Shown: positions 8,016 to 18,486 of the stretch, piece by piece
Layout: each line of letters begins with the position of its first letter
Position numbering within the stretch: the first letter of the stretch is position 1
NCBI GenBank assembly: GCA_016182805.1
Contig: JACPFV010000041.1
Span: 1-51,544 of the forward strand
Source of the DNA: Gammaproteobacteria bacterium
Lineage (GTDB): Bacteria; Pseudomonadota; Gammaproteobacteria; Nevskiales; Nevskiaceae
Direction of reading: 5' to 3'
Length of the DNA: 51,544 nucleotides
Program-made: the position numbers and the translations under genes
Notes under the pieces: generated by a model
Told to the model about the DNA's origin: nothing
What the model saw: only the letters and a program-made list of their open reading frames with translations
Databases searched by the model: none

Positions 8016-9323
8016 ATGACGCGTAAGATGCGCCTCACATTGACGGGCTTGCTTTGTTCCGTCGGATCGGCCCAAGCCTCGCCGGGCTACCTCGAATACG
8101 GTTCCGGGCTCTCGCTCGGCACCGCCTCCACCTATCACGGCGTGCCGGGCAGCAGCCAGAACCCCGCCGCGAACGGCCTCGCCCTGCCCAAGGACAGCGG
8201 CTTCCGCTCCGGCATCTTGAATCTTGCGAACATCGGCCTGGAGATAGGGCCGGTGGACAACTTCGTCGAGGAGATCGAGGACCTGGAGGATGCGCTCGAC
8301 CAGGAAAACATCACCGCCGACGAAGCGGACGCGCTCAAGGCGCGGTTCGACGAACTGCTGGTGAGAATTGGCGACGCGGCGTACCTGACGCTGGACGTGA
8401 ACGCGCAGGTGCCGATGTTTCCGATGGTGTTCCGCGCGTTCGGCGGCGCGGTCGGTGTGGACCTGGGCGTCGCCGCCACGGTCCGCAGCTCGGTCCTCGA
8501 CGCCCCGCTGGTCTACAACGAGGTGCAGGAAAAGATGGAAACGCGCACCGCCGCGTACATCAAGTCGGGCATCTTCTCGCGCGTGGGCCTGAGCTACGCC
8601 CGGCCGTGGCACGATCTGAGCTACGGCCCGCTCAACGGCACCGTGCACATCGGCGGACGGCTGAACGTGATCCAGGGACGGCTCAGCAAGCAGATCGCCG
8701 CGCTCGACAGCTCCAGCGAGGACGACGCCTTCGACCGCGCGCAGGACAACTACGACGCCAATGAAGCCACGTCCACCGGCGTCGGCGTGGACTTCGGCCT
8801 GATGTTCGCGGCGGAGCGGTACCAGCTCGGCCTCAACCTCAAGAACCTGACCGCGCCGAAGTTCGATTACGGCCCGGTCGGCGTCAATTGCGCCTCGATC
8901 GCCGATGAAGGGCAACGCGAAGATTGCTTTGTCGCGCAGTCCTTCGGCGACGAGATCGCGCTGAACGAGACCTTCGAACTGGAGCCGCAGGCGACCGTGG
9001 AGGGCCTGTACCGGATTCTCGGCTCGAACTGGACCGTGAACACCTCGCTCGACCTGAACGAGGTCAACAACGTCGTCGGCGACAAGTATCAATGGTGGGC
9101 CGCGGGGCTCGGCTACCGCTCGCAACGCTTCTGGCTCCCTGCCCTGCGGCTGGGACTGCGGCAGAACCTGGCCGGCTCCAAGCTCAGCACCGCGAACGTG
9201 GGCTTCACCCTGTTCGGCGTGCTGAACCTGGATGTCAGCTACGGCCTGGAAACCGTCGAATACGACGGCACCTCCGCGCCGCGCAATGCCGGCATCAATC
9301 TCGGTTTCGAAATGCCGCTCTGA
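8016..9323 (+). CDS. TraF_2-type (PF13729-like) outer-membrane beta-barrel protein
   Basis: A 435-residue exported protein: signal peptide about residues 1-21 (LLCSVGSAQA), the early motif QNPAANGLAL, a short acidic helical insert (EEIEDLEDALDQENITADEADALKARFDELL), then alternating beta strands and a C-terminal strand ending in NLGFEMPL. The pattern, including GLNLKNLTAPKF, matches proteins annotated as conjugal transfer TraF of the PF13729 kind, which are really chromosomal outer-membrane barrels unrelated to conjugation here: no transfer genes lie nearby. GGAGGAAA stands just ahead of the ATG. It forms an operon with the lipoprotein gene 18 bp downstream. Function unknown. Confidence 0.75.
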   Translation: MTRKMRLTLTGLLCSVGSAQASPGYLEYGSGLSLGTASTYHGVPGSSQNPAANGLALPKDSGFRSGILNLANIGLEIGPVDNFVEEIEDLEDALDQENITADEADALKARFDELLVRIGDAAYLTLDVNAQVPMFPMVFRAFGGAVGVDLGVAATVRSSVLDAPLVYNEVQEKMETRTAAYIKSGIFSRVGLSYARPWHDLSYGPLNGTVHIGGRLNVIQGRLSKQIAALDSSSEDDAFDRAQDNYDANEATSTGVGVDFGLMFAAERYQLGLNLKNLTAPKFDYGPVGVNCASIADEGQREDCFVAQSFGDEIALNETFELEPQATVEGLYRILGSNWTVNTSLDLNEVNNVVGDKYQWWAAGLGYRSQRFWLPALRLGLRQNLAGSKLSTANVGFTLFGVLNLDVSYGLETVEYDGTSAPRNAGINLGFEMPL

Positions 9324-9341
9324 TTCCAGGGAGAACTCGTC

Positions 9342-10865
9342 ATGAACCGCAATTGGATCATTGCCGCGGGGGCACTGGCCCTCGCCGCTTGCAGCGCGAA
9401 CAACCAGGACGGCGGCAGCGCCGACGCCGCCGCACCGCTGACCGCCGAAGCCGTGGACGGACCGCTGGCCTTCGCCCGCGTATATGCGGACCTCAACAAC
9501 AACCATCGCCTGGATGCATTCGAGCCGCGCGCCCTGACCGACCGCGACGGATTCGTGTCCCGCGGCAGCGGCGGCGAGAACTACTGCGCGCCCGGTGGCC
9601 GCACGCAGCACTGCCTGCGCCTGGGCCGCGGCGAGACGGCCGTGATCCGTGTGCGCGGCGGCTACGACACTGTCACCGGCGAGCCGTTCCTGGGCGAGCT
9701 GGCGTTGCGCACGAGCGGTGCCGGCGGCACGCAACTGATCTCACCCATCACGTCCCTGCTCGCCGGTGACGCCGCGGAGGAAACTCTGCGCAACGCCCTG
9801 GGCTTTATCGGCGACGAGCACGAAACCCGCTACTTCAACGATCGGGATGCGCCGCTGCTGGCACTGTCCCAGCGGCTGCACAAGATCGTGGCGGCAATTG
9901 CCGCCCAGCTCGAGCGCCAGTATCCGGATTTCGGCGACAACGAGGACTTGCCGCGCGGATTGGCCGGCATCGTGCAGGCGGTGTTTGCGGAACGGCTCGT
10001 CTCCAGCGCCGCATCGCTGAGCGACTTCATCACCCAAAACAACCTCGAACAGGTCGTCCGCGGTTCCGAGCAGCGTACGCGCGACCTGCTGGAGAGCCCG
10101 CCAGGCGCGCTTACGGACGCGCAGATCACGCGCATCGCGCGGCTTGCGCTCGCCATGAGCCAGGCTGCGAACGGCATGTTCAGCGACGGCGCCCTGACCG
10201 ATGCCACGCGCAACGCGCGGCTGCGCCTGATGGAGGTTCTGCTGCGGCGCGCGAACCGCGCCGCCGACGATGCCGGCGCCGGGGCCGTCGAGGACGATGT
10301 GGATTGGGTCACGGCCCCCGGTAACGCCGCCGTGCGGGATGCGCTGGACAACGACACCGACGACATCACCCGGCTGGTGGACCAGGGCCTCGACGGCCGC
10401 AGCGGCACGGAGCTGTCCGACGCCGCCGCGCGCCCCGCCGGCGCCTCCAGCCTCGCGGCAATCGCCGGGAAAGACTTGTCGCTGTCGTTCTCCGACGAAG
10501 AAACCGATGCCGCCGTCCGCATCTACTTCACAGGGAGCGGCAGCAGCGGCGAACTGATCGCCTGCCTGCGCTATGAGGACAAGACCGACTCGGAAAACAG
10601 CCTCAACACCGACGGTCTGCGCCTGAGCGGCGACTGGGCGCTGCTCAACGACTATTCGTTGGCAGTCCGGCTGGTGTTCCTCGGCGCCTCGCGCAGCGCC
10701 ATCATCCGCAGCCTGGATACCGAATCGTTCGGATTCGATTTCGACGATGAATCCCGGGACTATGACGGCGACGCGCCAACCGGAACAACAGACGCTATCC
10801 CGGCCACATCGGAGGCGTGCGCGGAAAGCTTGCCCGTCATTGTGTCCACGGATGGCGGCAACTGA
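9342..10865 (+). CDS. Large lipoprotein with a dockerin/EF-hand-like calcium loop
   Basis: A 507-residue lipoprotein: signal peptide with lipobox LAAC, acylated at C17. Residues 40-73 read FARVYADLNNNHRLDAFEPRALTDRDGFV, with the spacing D50-N52-N54-R56-D58-E61 of a calcium-binding loop, as seen in SdrD-B-like and dockerin-like modules. Then comes QLISPITSLLAG, a segment common in large cell-surface lipoproteins. The rest is acidic and without a family I recognise. It follows the TraF_2-type barrel gene by 18 bp with its own AGGGAG ribosome site, so the pair may form an outer-membrane complex. The repeat pair after its stop may act as terminator. Confidence 0.75.
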   Translation: MNRNWIIAAGALALAACSANNQDGGSADAAAPLTAEAVDGPLAFARVYADLNNNHRLDAFEPRALTDRDGFVSRGSGGENYCAPGGRTQHCLRLGRGETAVIRVRGGYDTVTGEPFLGELALRTSGAGGTQLISPITSLLAGDAAEETLRNALGFIGDEHETRYFNDRDAPLLALSQRLHKIVAAIAAQLERQYPDFGDNEDLPRGLAGIVQAVFAERLVSSAASLSDFITQNNLEQVVRGSEQRTRDLLESPPGALTDAQITRIARLALAMSQAANGMFSDGALTDATRNARLRLMEVLLRRANRAADDAGAGAVEDDVDWVTAPGNAAVRDALDNDTDDITRLVDQGLDGRSGTELSDAAARPAGASSLAAIAGKDLSLSFSDEETDAAVRIYFTGSGSSGELIACLRYEDKTDSENSLNTDGLRLSGDWALLNDYSLAVRLVFLGASRSAIIRSLDTESFGFDFDDESRDYDGDAPTGTTDAIPATSEACAESLPVIVSTDGGN

Positions 10866-10894
10866 CGGCGCAACGGCAGGGCCGGCGCCTTAAT

Positions 10895-11031
10895 TCTCCC
10901 TCCCCCCTCGTGGGGGAGGGTCGGGGAGAGGGGGCGCCTCTACGGAAATCGGCGTGCGAAGACGCGATAGTTCTCCGAACTCCCCTCTCCCGGCCCTGCG
11001 GGCCACCCTCTCCCACAAGGGGAGAGGGAAG
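10895..11031. repeat. Inverted pair of GC-rich palindromic repeats (copies R1 and R2)
   Basis: R1 (10895-10936) has a stem CCCTCCCCC/GGGGGAGGG; R2 (10980-11031) has CCCTCTCCC-ACAA-GGGGAGAGGG preceded by GGCCCTGCGGGCC. R2 read on the minus strand aligns with R1 read on the plus strand, so the two copies face each other, as in bacterial REP/BIME clusters. They fill the 180-bp gap between convergent genes and could end transcription from both sides. Confidence 0.85.
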
Positions 11032-11045
11032 AACGACGCGCGCCT

Positions 11046-11558
11046 TCAGGCCGAATCGGTCCCCGTCGCCCGCGGCGTCACCGCCAGCGCGGGCGTCTCA
11101 CCCAGCAGAGCCAGCAGGCTCTGCGCCGAGTGCACCAGGTTCTCGCGCCAGGGCAGGCCGACGATCTGCTCGCCGGTCTTGGAGCAGGTGAAGTCGGCGA
11201 CCTCGCCGGTGCCGATAACGTAGCGGTAATCCATCGTCAGCTCGGTGCCCGGCGCGAGGTCGCGCGCGGCGAACACGAAGCCCAGGTGCCACATGCCCGT
11301 CGGATCGGAGGCGTGGTTGATGTAGCACTCGTCGGTCCACTCCGGCGTGAGGCTGAACCAGTCCTCGAACCAGCGCGCGCTGGAGCGCGCTTCGATGGAG
11401 TCGCGCGGCAGCTTGGCCCAGGCCGAGTGCGGGATCAGGCGGTCGATCCGGTCCGGAACGACCACGACGCGGCCGTGCGGAACCGGCTCGTCGAGAATTA
11501 GCCCCTTGCCGGCGCCGGGGATGAGGGAATCGGTGATGCGGTAGCGGGGAATAATCAT
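11046..11558 (-). CDS. SET-domain protein
   Basis: A 170-residue protein made almost entirely of a SET domain: N-terminal IIPRYRITDSLIPGAGKGLILDEPVPHG, the signature ECYINHASDPTGMWHLGFVFAARDLAPGTELTMDYRYV at about residues 77-114, and a Cys in DFTCSKTGEQIVGLPWREN. SET domains are S-adenosylmethionine-dependent lysine methyltransferases; bacterial single-domain versions have few known targets. It follows hslO by 6 bp with no evident ribosome site of its own, so translation is likely coupled to hslO. The pairing with a redox chaperone is notable but its meaning is unknown. Confidence 0.85.
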   Translation of the reverse strand: MIIPRYRITDSLIPGAGKGLILDEPVPHGRVVVVPDRIDRLIPHSAWAKLPRDSIEARSSARWFEDWFSLTPEWTDECYINHASDPTGMWHLGFVFAARDLAPGTELTMDYRYVIGTGEVADFTCSKTGEQIVGLPWRENLVHSAQSLLALLGETPALAVTPRATGTDSA

Positions 11559-11564
11559 AAGTGT

Positions 11565-12431
11565 CTAGTGCCGCACGTTGTCGTCGTCCGCCGCGGCGGC
11601 CTTGAACAGGCCCTCCACCTCGCCGCGCGTGTAAGTGTATGTCCGGCCGCAGAACTCGCAGCCGACCTCAATTTTGCCATGCTCTTTGAGAACCGGCTCA
11701 AGCTGCTGCGCACCGAGCGACAACAGCATGCCCGAGATGCTGGCGTGCGAGCAGGAGCAGGACAGGCGCAGCGCGCGCGGCTCGAACACGCGCACTTCGT
11801 CTTCGTGGAACAGGTGCCGCAGCAGGGTGGGCGGCTCGGTCGCGGCCAGCTCCGCTTCGCCCAACGTGGCGAACAGGGCGCCCACATGCTGCCAGTTGGC
11901 GTCGTCGTCCCTGCCGGCGCGCGCGGGCAGGCGCTGCAGGAGAATGCCGGACAGGCGCGAGTCGGCGCCGGCCAGGCGGATCAGCGTCGGCAACTGTTCG
12001 GATTGGGCGAAATAACCTTCCAGCGCCGCCGCCAGCCCGGACCCGCGGATCTCGACCATTGCCTGGTAGTTCTGCGCGCCCTTGTCCGGCTCCAGCACCA
12101 GGGCCAGCAGGCCGCCGCCCATCAGGCTCTCGAAGTCGCCGGCGGCGTCCGCCGGCGCCTTGGCCATGCCGCGCACGCGCAGGTCGCGGTCGATCTGCGC
12201 CACCAGCAGCTTGAGCGCGCCCTTGCCCTGGAATTGCAGGTTGATGCGCCCCTCGAACTTGGAGTGCGAGGCCAGCAGCGGCATGGCCGCGATGGCGTGC
12301 CCCAGCAGGCGGCGCACGTCCGGCGGGTACGCGCGCCAGCCGAGCATGTCGGCGATGCCATCGTTGATTTCGACGATGGCGCCGCGCACGCCGCGTTCGG
12401 GGAGGAGGAAGTCGGTGAGCTGGTCGGGCAT
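11565..12431 (-). CDS. hslO: Redox-regulated chaperone Hsp33
   Basis: A 288-residue Hsp33, the usual family length. It is a cytoplasmic holdase that is activated when oxidation releases zinc from four cysteines. All four are present in the classic arrangement: C225-S-C227 in LSCSCSH and C258-E-F-C261. The N-terminal core includes GAIVEINDGIADMLG and the substrate-binding region GGLLALVLEPDKGAQNYQAMVEI. It lies downstream of gatCAB but is separated from gatB by a 167-bp repeat-filled gap, so it may have its own promoter. The SET-domain gene follows it closely. Confidence 0.96.
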   Translation of the reverse strand: MPDQLTDFLLPERGVRGAIVEINDGIADMLGWRAYPPDVRRLLGHAIAAMPLLASHSKFEGRINLQFQGKGALKLLVAQIDRDLRVRGMAKAPADAAGDFESLMGGGLLALVLEPDKGAQNYQAMVEIRGSGLAAALEGYFAQSEQLPTLIRLAGADSRLSGILLQRLPARAGRDDDANWQHVGALFATLGEAELAATEPPTLLRHLFHEDEVRVFEPRALRLSCSCSHASISGMLLSLGAQQLEPVLKEHGKIEVGCEFCGRTYTYTRGEVEGLFKAAAADDDNVRH

Positions 12432-12437
12432 GGTTTT

Positions 12438-12525
12438 CTCCCCTCCCCTTGCGACCGCCAGGATGGCGGAAGTGGGGCGAGAGGCATGGATGCTGGAGCC
12501 GCCGGGAGGGGCCGGGGGAGGGGTT
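12438..12525. repeat. Type-B GC-rich repeat (copy R3)
   Basis: Opens with CTCCCCTCCCC and closes with GGGGGAGGGG, with an inner GCGACCGCCAGGATGGCGGA hairpin. The inner hairpin and the GCCGGGAGGGGCCGGGG end recur in the clpB insertion at 31904-31962, which defines a second repeat type distinct from the CCCTCTCCC-TTGT-GGGAGAGGG type. Confidence 0.8.
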
Positions 12526-12534
12526 CGCCGGAAC

Positions 12535-12594
12535 GCCCCTCTCCCGCCTATGGCTTAACTCGGTCATCGGCCTCTCCCACGAGGGGAGAGGGAA
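12535..12594. repeat. GC-rich palindromic repeat (copy R4)
   Basis: Contains CGCCCCTCTCCC on the left and CCTCTCCC-ACGA-GGGGAGAGG on the right, the same core as R2. With R3 it fills the whole interval between gatB and hslO; the hairpin lies right after the gatB stop and may end gatCAB transcription. Confidence 0.8.
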
Positions 12595-12598
12595 CGCA

Positions 12599-14040
<1,442 letters not shown>

Positions 14041-14041
<1 letters not shown>

Positions 14042-15495
14042 TATTCAAACCCCTTCGGCAGCTTGGTATGCCAATCCGTCGCCTGCTGATACCGGTGCGC
14101 CACGTTGAGCAGCCGCGACTCGTCGAAGTAATTGCCCATCAACTGCATGCCGACCGGCAGGCCGTCCACGAAGCCGCAGGGCAGGCTCATGGCCGGAATG
14201 CCGGCGAGGTTGGCGGCGATGGTGTAGATGTCGTTGAGATACATCGCGACCGGGTCGTCGGTCTTGGCGCCGAGCTTGAAGGCGACGTCGGTCGCGGTCG
14301 GGCCCAGCACCAGGTCCACACTCTGGAAGGCGCGCTTGAAGTCGTCGTAGATCAGGCGGCGCACCTTCTGCGCCTTCAGGTAGTAGGCGTCGTAATAGCC
14401 GTGCGACAGCACATAGGTGCCGATCATGATGCGGCGCTGCACTTCGGCGCCGAAGCCCTCGCCGCGCGAGCGCTTGTACAACTCCTCCAGCGTCTTGACG
14501 CCCTCGGCGCGGTGGCCGTAGCGCACGCCGTCGAAACGCGCGAGGTTGGACGAGGCCTCGGCCGGCGCCACCACGTAGTACGTCGGCACCGACAGCGGCG
14601 AGTTGGGCAGCGAGATCTCCTGCACCGTCGCGCCCAGCTCTTGCAGCTTCTTGACCGCGTTCATCACGCAGTCGCGCGCACCGGGCGCCAGCCCTTCCGC
14701 GAAGTATTCCTTGGGCAGGCCGATGCGCAGGCCCTCGATCGGCTTGTCCAGCGCGGCGGCGTAGTTGTCGACCGGCCGGTCCACCGATGTGGAGTCCATC
14801 GGATCGAAGCCGGCCATGGCCTCAAGCACGCTCGCGCAGTCCTCGGCGCTGCGGCCGAGCACGCCGGCCTGGTCGAGACTCGACGCGAACGCGATCATGC
14901 CGTAGCGCGACACGCGGCCGTAGGTCGGCTTGATGCCGGTGAGATTGGTCAGCGCCGCCGGCTGGCGGATCGAGCCGCCGGTGTCGGTGCCGGTGGCGAC
15001 CGGCGCCAGGCCCGCGGCGACCGCCGCCACCGAACCGCCGGAGGAGCCGCCGGGCACGCGCGTCGGGTCCCAGGGGTTCTTGACCGGGCCGTACCAGCTC
15101 GTTTCGTTGGACGAGCCCATGGCGAACTCGTCCATGTTCGCCTTGCCCCGCATGACCATGCCGGCGCGCTTGAGCCTGGCGACGATGGTGGCGTCGTACG
15201 GCGCGACGAACTTGTCCAGCATGCGCGAGCCGCAGGCGGTCTTCACGCCCTGCGTGCAGAAGATGTCCTTGTGCGCCAGCGGGATGCCGGTCAGCGGCTC
15301 GCCCTCGCCCCTGGCCAGGCGCGCGTCGGCAGCGTCCGCCTCCTTCAAGGCGGAGTCGGCGCAGACCGTGACGTAGCTGTTGAGCTTGCCGTCATGCGCC
15401 TCGATGCGTTTCAGGAAATGCGCGGCCAGCTCGCGCGCGGAAAATTTCTTGCTGCGCAGGCCCACGGCCAGCGCCTTGATGGATAGCGTGTGCAT
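14041..15495 (-). CDS. gatA: Asp-tRNA(Asn)/Glu-tRNA(Gln) amidotransferase subunit A
   Basis: A 484-residue amidase-signature enzyme that hydrolyses glutamine and channels the ammonia to GatB. The Ser-cisSer-Lys catalytic triad is visible in the segments [33 protein letters not shown] and [15 protein letters not shown] chose the start [27 protein letters not shown] at 15495; the open frame upstream runs through gatC and is not used. It begins 2 bp after the gatC stop and runs into gatB by one base. Confidence 0.97.
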
Positions 15496-15497
15496 GC

Positions 15498-15785
15498 TTA
15501 TTCGATGACCTTGGGCACCAGGTAGAGCCCGTCCTGCACCGCCGGGGCGATGGACTGGAACGCCTCGCGGCGGTTTTCCTCGGCAATGGCGTCCGGGCGC
15601 AGGCGCTGGACCATGTCCAGCGGGTGCGCCATGGGCGAGACTTCGGCGGTCTGGGCCTGCGACAGCTGGCCGACCATGTCGAGGATGTTGCTGAGTTGGC
15701 GGGCGTAATGCTCCACCTGCTCGGATTTGAGTTCGAGGCGGGCAAGATGGGCAACCTGCCGCACCTGATCGGCACTTAGGCTCAT
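15498..15785 (-). CDS. gatC: Asp-tRNA(Asn)/Glu-tRNA(Gln) amidotransferase subunit C
   Basis: A 95-residue GatC, the small subunit that wraps around GatA and stabilises the complex. Starts [19 protein letters not shown], continues [28 protein letters not shown] and ends [11 protein letters not shown], which is standard for the family in length and pattern. First gene of gatCAB; transcribed away from mreB across a 165-bp shared upstream region. Confidence 0.95.
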   Translation of the reverse strand: MSLSADQVRQVAHLARLELKSEQVEHYARQLSNILDMVGQLSQAQTAEVSPMAHPLDMVQRLRPDAIAEENRREAFQSIAPAVQDGLYLVPKVIE

Positions 15786-15845
15786 AGGAGTGGTTTCGGG
15801 GCGGGAAAAGCTGGAAATTGCTGGAGAAAATAACACGACGCACCC

Positions 15846-16988
<1,143 letters not shown>

Positions 16989-17047
16989 GGACGCTTGAGG
17001 ACTTTTTACGGGTGCCCGCCGCAGGCGGCTGATGCCAGACTAGGCCT

Positions 17048-17959
17048 GTGAAGACCATCGGCGCCTCCTCGCGCAGGCCTCTGTTTCCCCGCGGACCCGG
17101 TCTGGGCTTGAAGGCCCTGATCCTGACCGGGCTTTCGCTGCTGGCGATCGTCACCGATCAGCGCAGCCAGGCGCTGGCGCCGGTGCGCGACGGCATGGCT
17201 TGGGCCTTGCAGCCGGTGCTGTGGGCGGCGGGCCTGCCGAGCCTGCTGTCGGACTCCGCCGAGCGCCTGCGCAGCCGCAAGTCGCTGCTGGCGGAGAACG
17301 TGCTGCTGCGCGAGAAGCAGTTGGTACTGGAGGCCAGGCTGCAGCGGCTGGCGGCGCTGGAGGCGGAAAACGAGCGCATCCGCGAGCTGCTGGAATCGGC
17401 GCGACGCCTGGAAGAAAAAGTACTGATCGCCGAGGTGCTGTCGTCCGCGCAGGACCCGTACCGTCACCAGATCGTGCTCAACAAGGGCACGCGCGACGGC
17501 GTCTACCGCGGCCAGGCGCTGGTCGACTCGTTCGGCGTGCTCGGCCAGATCGTGCAGGTGCTGCCGCAGACCTCGATCGCGCTGCTGATCACCGACCCCA
17601 ACCACGGCATTCCGGTGGAACTCAACCGCACCGGCTTGCAGACCATCGCCCTGGGGCGCGGCGACGGCCAGGGCCTGTCGCTGCCCTATCTGCCGGGCAA
17701 CGCCGACGTGAAGGTCGGCGACCTGATCGTGTCCTCGCCGCTGGGCGGCCGCTTCCCGGCCGGCTACCCGGTCGGCCAGATCTACGAGCTGCGGCACACG
17801 CCCGGCGAACACTTCATGGAGGCCATCGCCTACCCCGCCGCCAAGCTGAACCAGGGCCGCCAGGCGCTGCTGGTATGGAGCGAGAGCTACCCGGTCGCCG
17901 AGGCGCCGCCCCCGGCGCCGGCCGAGCCCCATCGCACGCCGCCCGCCGCGCATGAATAG
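17048..17959 (+). CDS. mreC: Rod-shape-determining protein MreC
   Basis: A 303-residue bitopic periplasmic protein that activates PBP2-RodA. A membrane span lies at about residues 22-38 (LKALILTGLSLLAIVTD), a coiled coil at about 75-115 (rich in Leu, Glu and Arg) and the MreC beta domains after that (VLNKGTRDGVYRGQALVDSFGVLGQIVQV). The start is a GTG with only a weak ribosome site. The C-terminus is a Pro/Ala tail and overlaps mreD by 8 bp. Confidence 0.95.
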   Translation: MKTIGASSRRPLFPRGPGLGLKALILTGLSLLAIVTDQRSQALAPVRDGMAWALQPVLWAAGLPSLLSDSAERLRSRKSLLAENVLLREKQLVLEARLQRLAALEAENERIRELLESARRLEEKVLIAEVLSSAQDPYRHQIVLNKGTRDGVYRGQALVDSFGVLGQIVQVLPQTSIALLITDPNHGIPVELNRTGLQTIALGRGDGQGLSLPYLPGNADVKVGDLIVSSPLGGRFPAGYPVGQIYELRHTPGEHFMEAIAYPAAKLNQGRQALLVWSESYPVAEAPPPAPAEPHRTPPAAHE

Positions 17960-18449
17960 AAAGAATTCGCGCCGCCTGTTCTGGGGCAGCGCGCTGGTCG
18001 CGCTGCTCCTGCAACTGATCGAGCTGCCGCACTGGCTGGCCCTGTTCCGCCCGCAGATCGTGCCGATGGTGATGGCGTACTGGGCGCTGGTGACGCCGCA
18101 GCAGGCCACCGGCCTGTTCGGCGCCTGGCTGCTGGGCCTGGTGCTGGACGTGCTGCTCGGCACCGCCTTCGGCCAGCACGCGCTGGGCCTGGTGCTGGTG
18201 GTGTTCGCGGTGAAGCAGGCGCGCAACTTCCTGGTGCTGTTCCCGATGTGGCAGGTCGGCGTCGCGCTGCTGCCGCTGTGGCTGCTGTACGTGTTCCTGA
18301 TGTTCTGGATCGACGGCGCCACCCAGCACCAGGCCGATCCCTGGCTGCGCTGGCTGCCGGTGATCACCTCGGCCGCGTTCTGGCCCGCGGTGGCCAGCGT
18401 GCTGGGCGGCCTGCGCCGCCGCGAGCGCGAGGACCAGGCCGCGCTATGA
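17952..18449 (+). CDS. mreD: Rod-shape-determining membrane protein MreD
   Basis: A 165-residue integral membrane protein with about five to six spans (for example LFWGSALVALLLQLIELP and GALLG-like LLGLVLDVLLGTAFGQHALGL). MreD anchors the elongasome with MreC. The ATG lies within the last codons of mreC, an 8-bp overlap. Sequence of MreD is poorly conserved in general; identity rests on size, topology, the GLVLDVLLGTAFGQHAL motif and position between mreC and mrdA. Confidence 0.93.
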   Translation: MNRKNSRRLFWGSALVALLLQLIELPHWLALFRPQIVPMVMAYWALVTPQQATGLFGAWLLGLVLDVLLGTAFGQHALGLVLVVFAVKQARNFLVLFPMWQVGVALLPLWLLYVFLMFWIDGATQHQADPWLRWLPVITSAAFWPAVASVLGGLRRREREDQAAL

Positions 18450-18486
18450 GGCCGGCTGCGGTCCGCCCGGCGCGAACGGCCCTGTC

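Noticed and set aside
8016-9323. Evidence for a conjugative element from the TraF-like name
   Set aside because: No other transfer, relaxase or pilus genes are present; the PF13729-type protein is chromosomal and only named after TraF.
10890-11035. CRISPR-like repeat cluster
   Set aside because: The copies are palindromic, face each other and vary in sequence, with no regular spacers and no cas genes.
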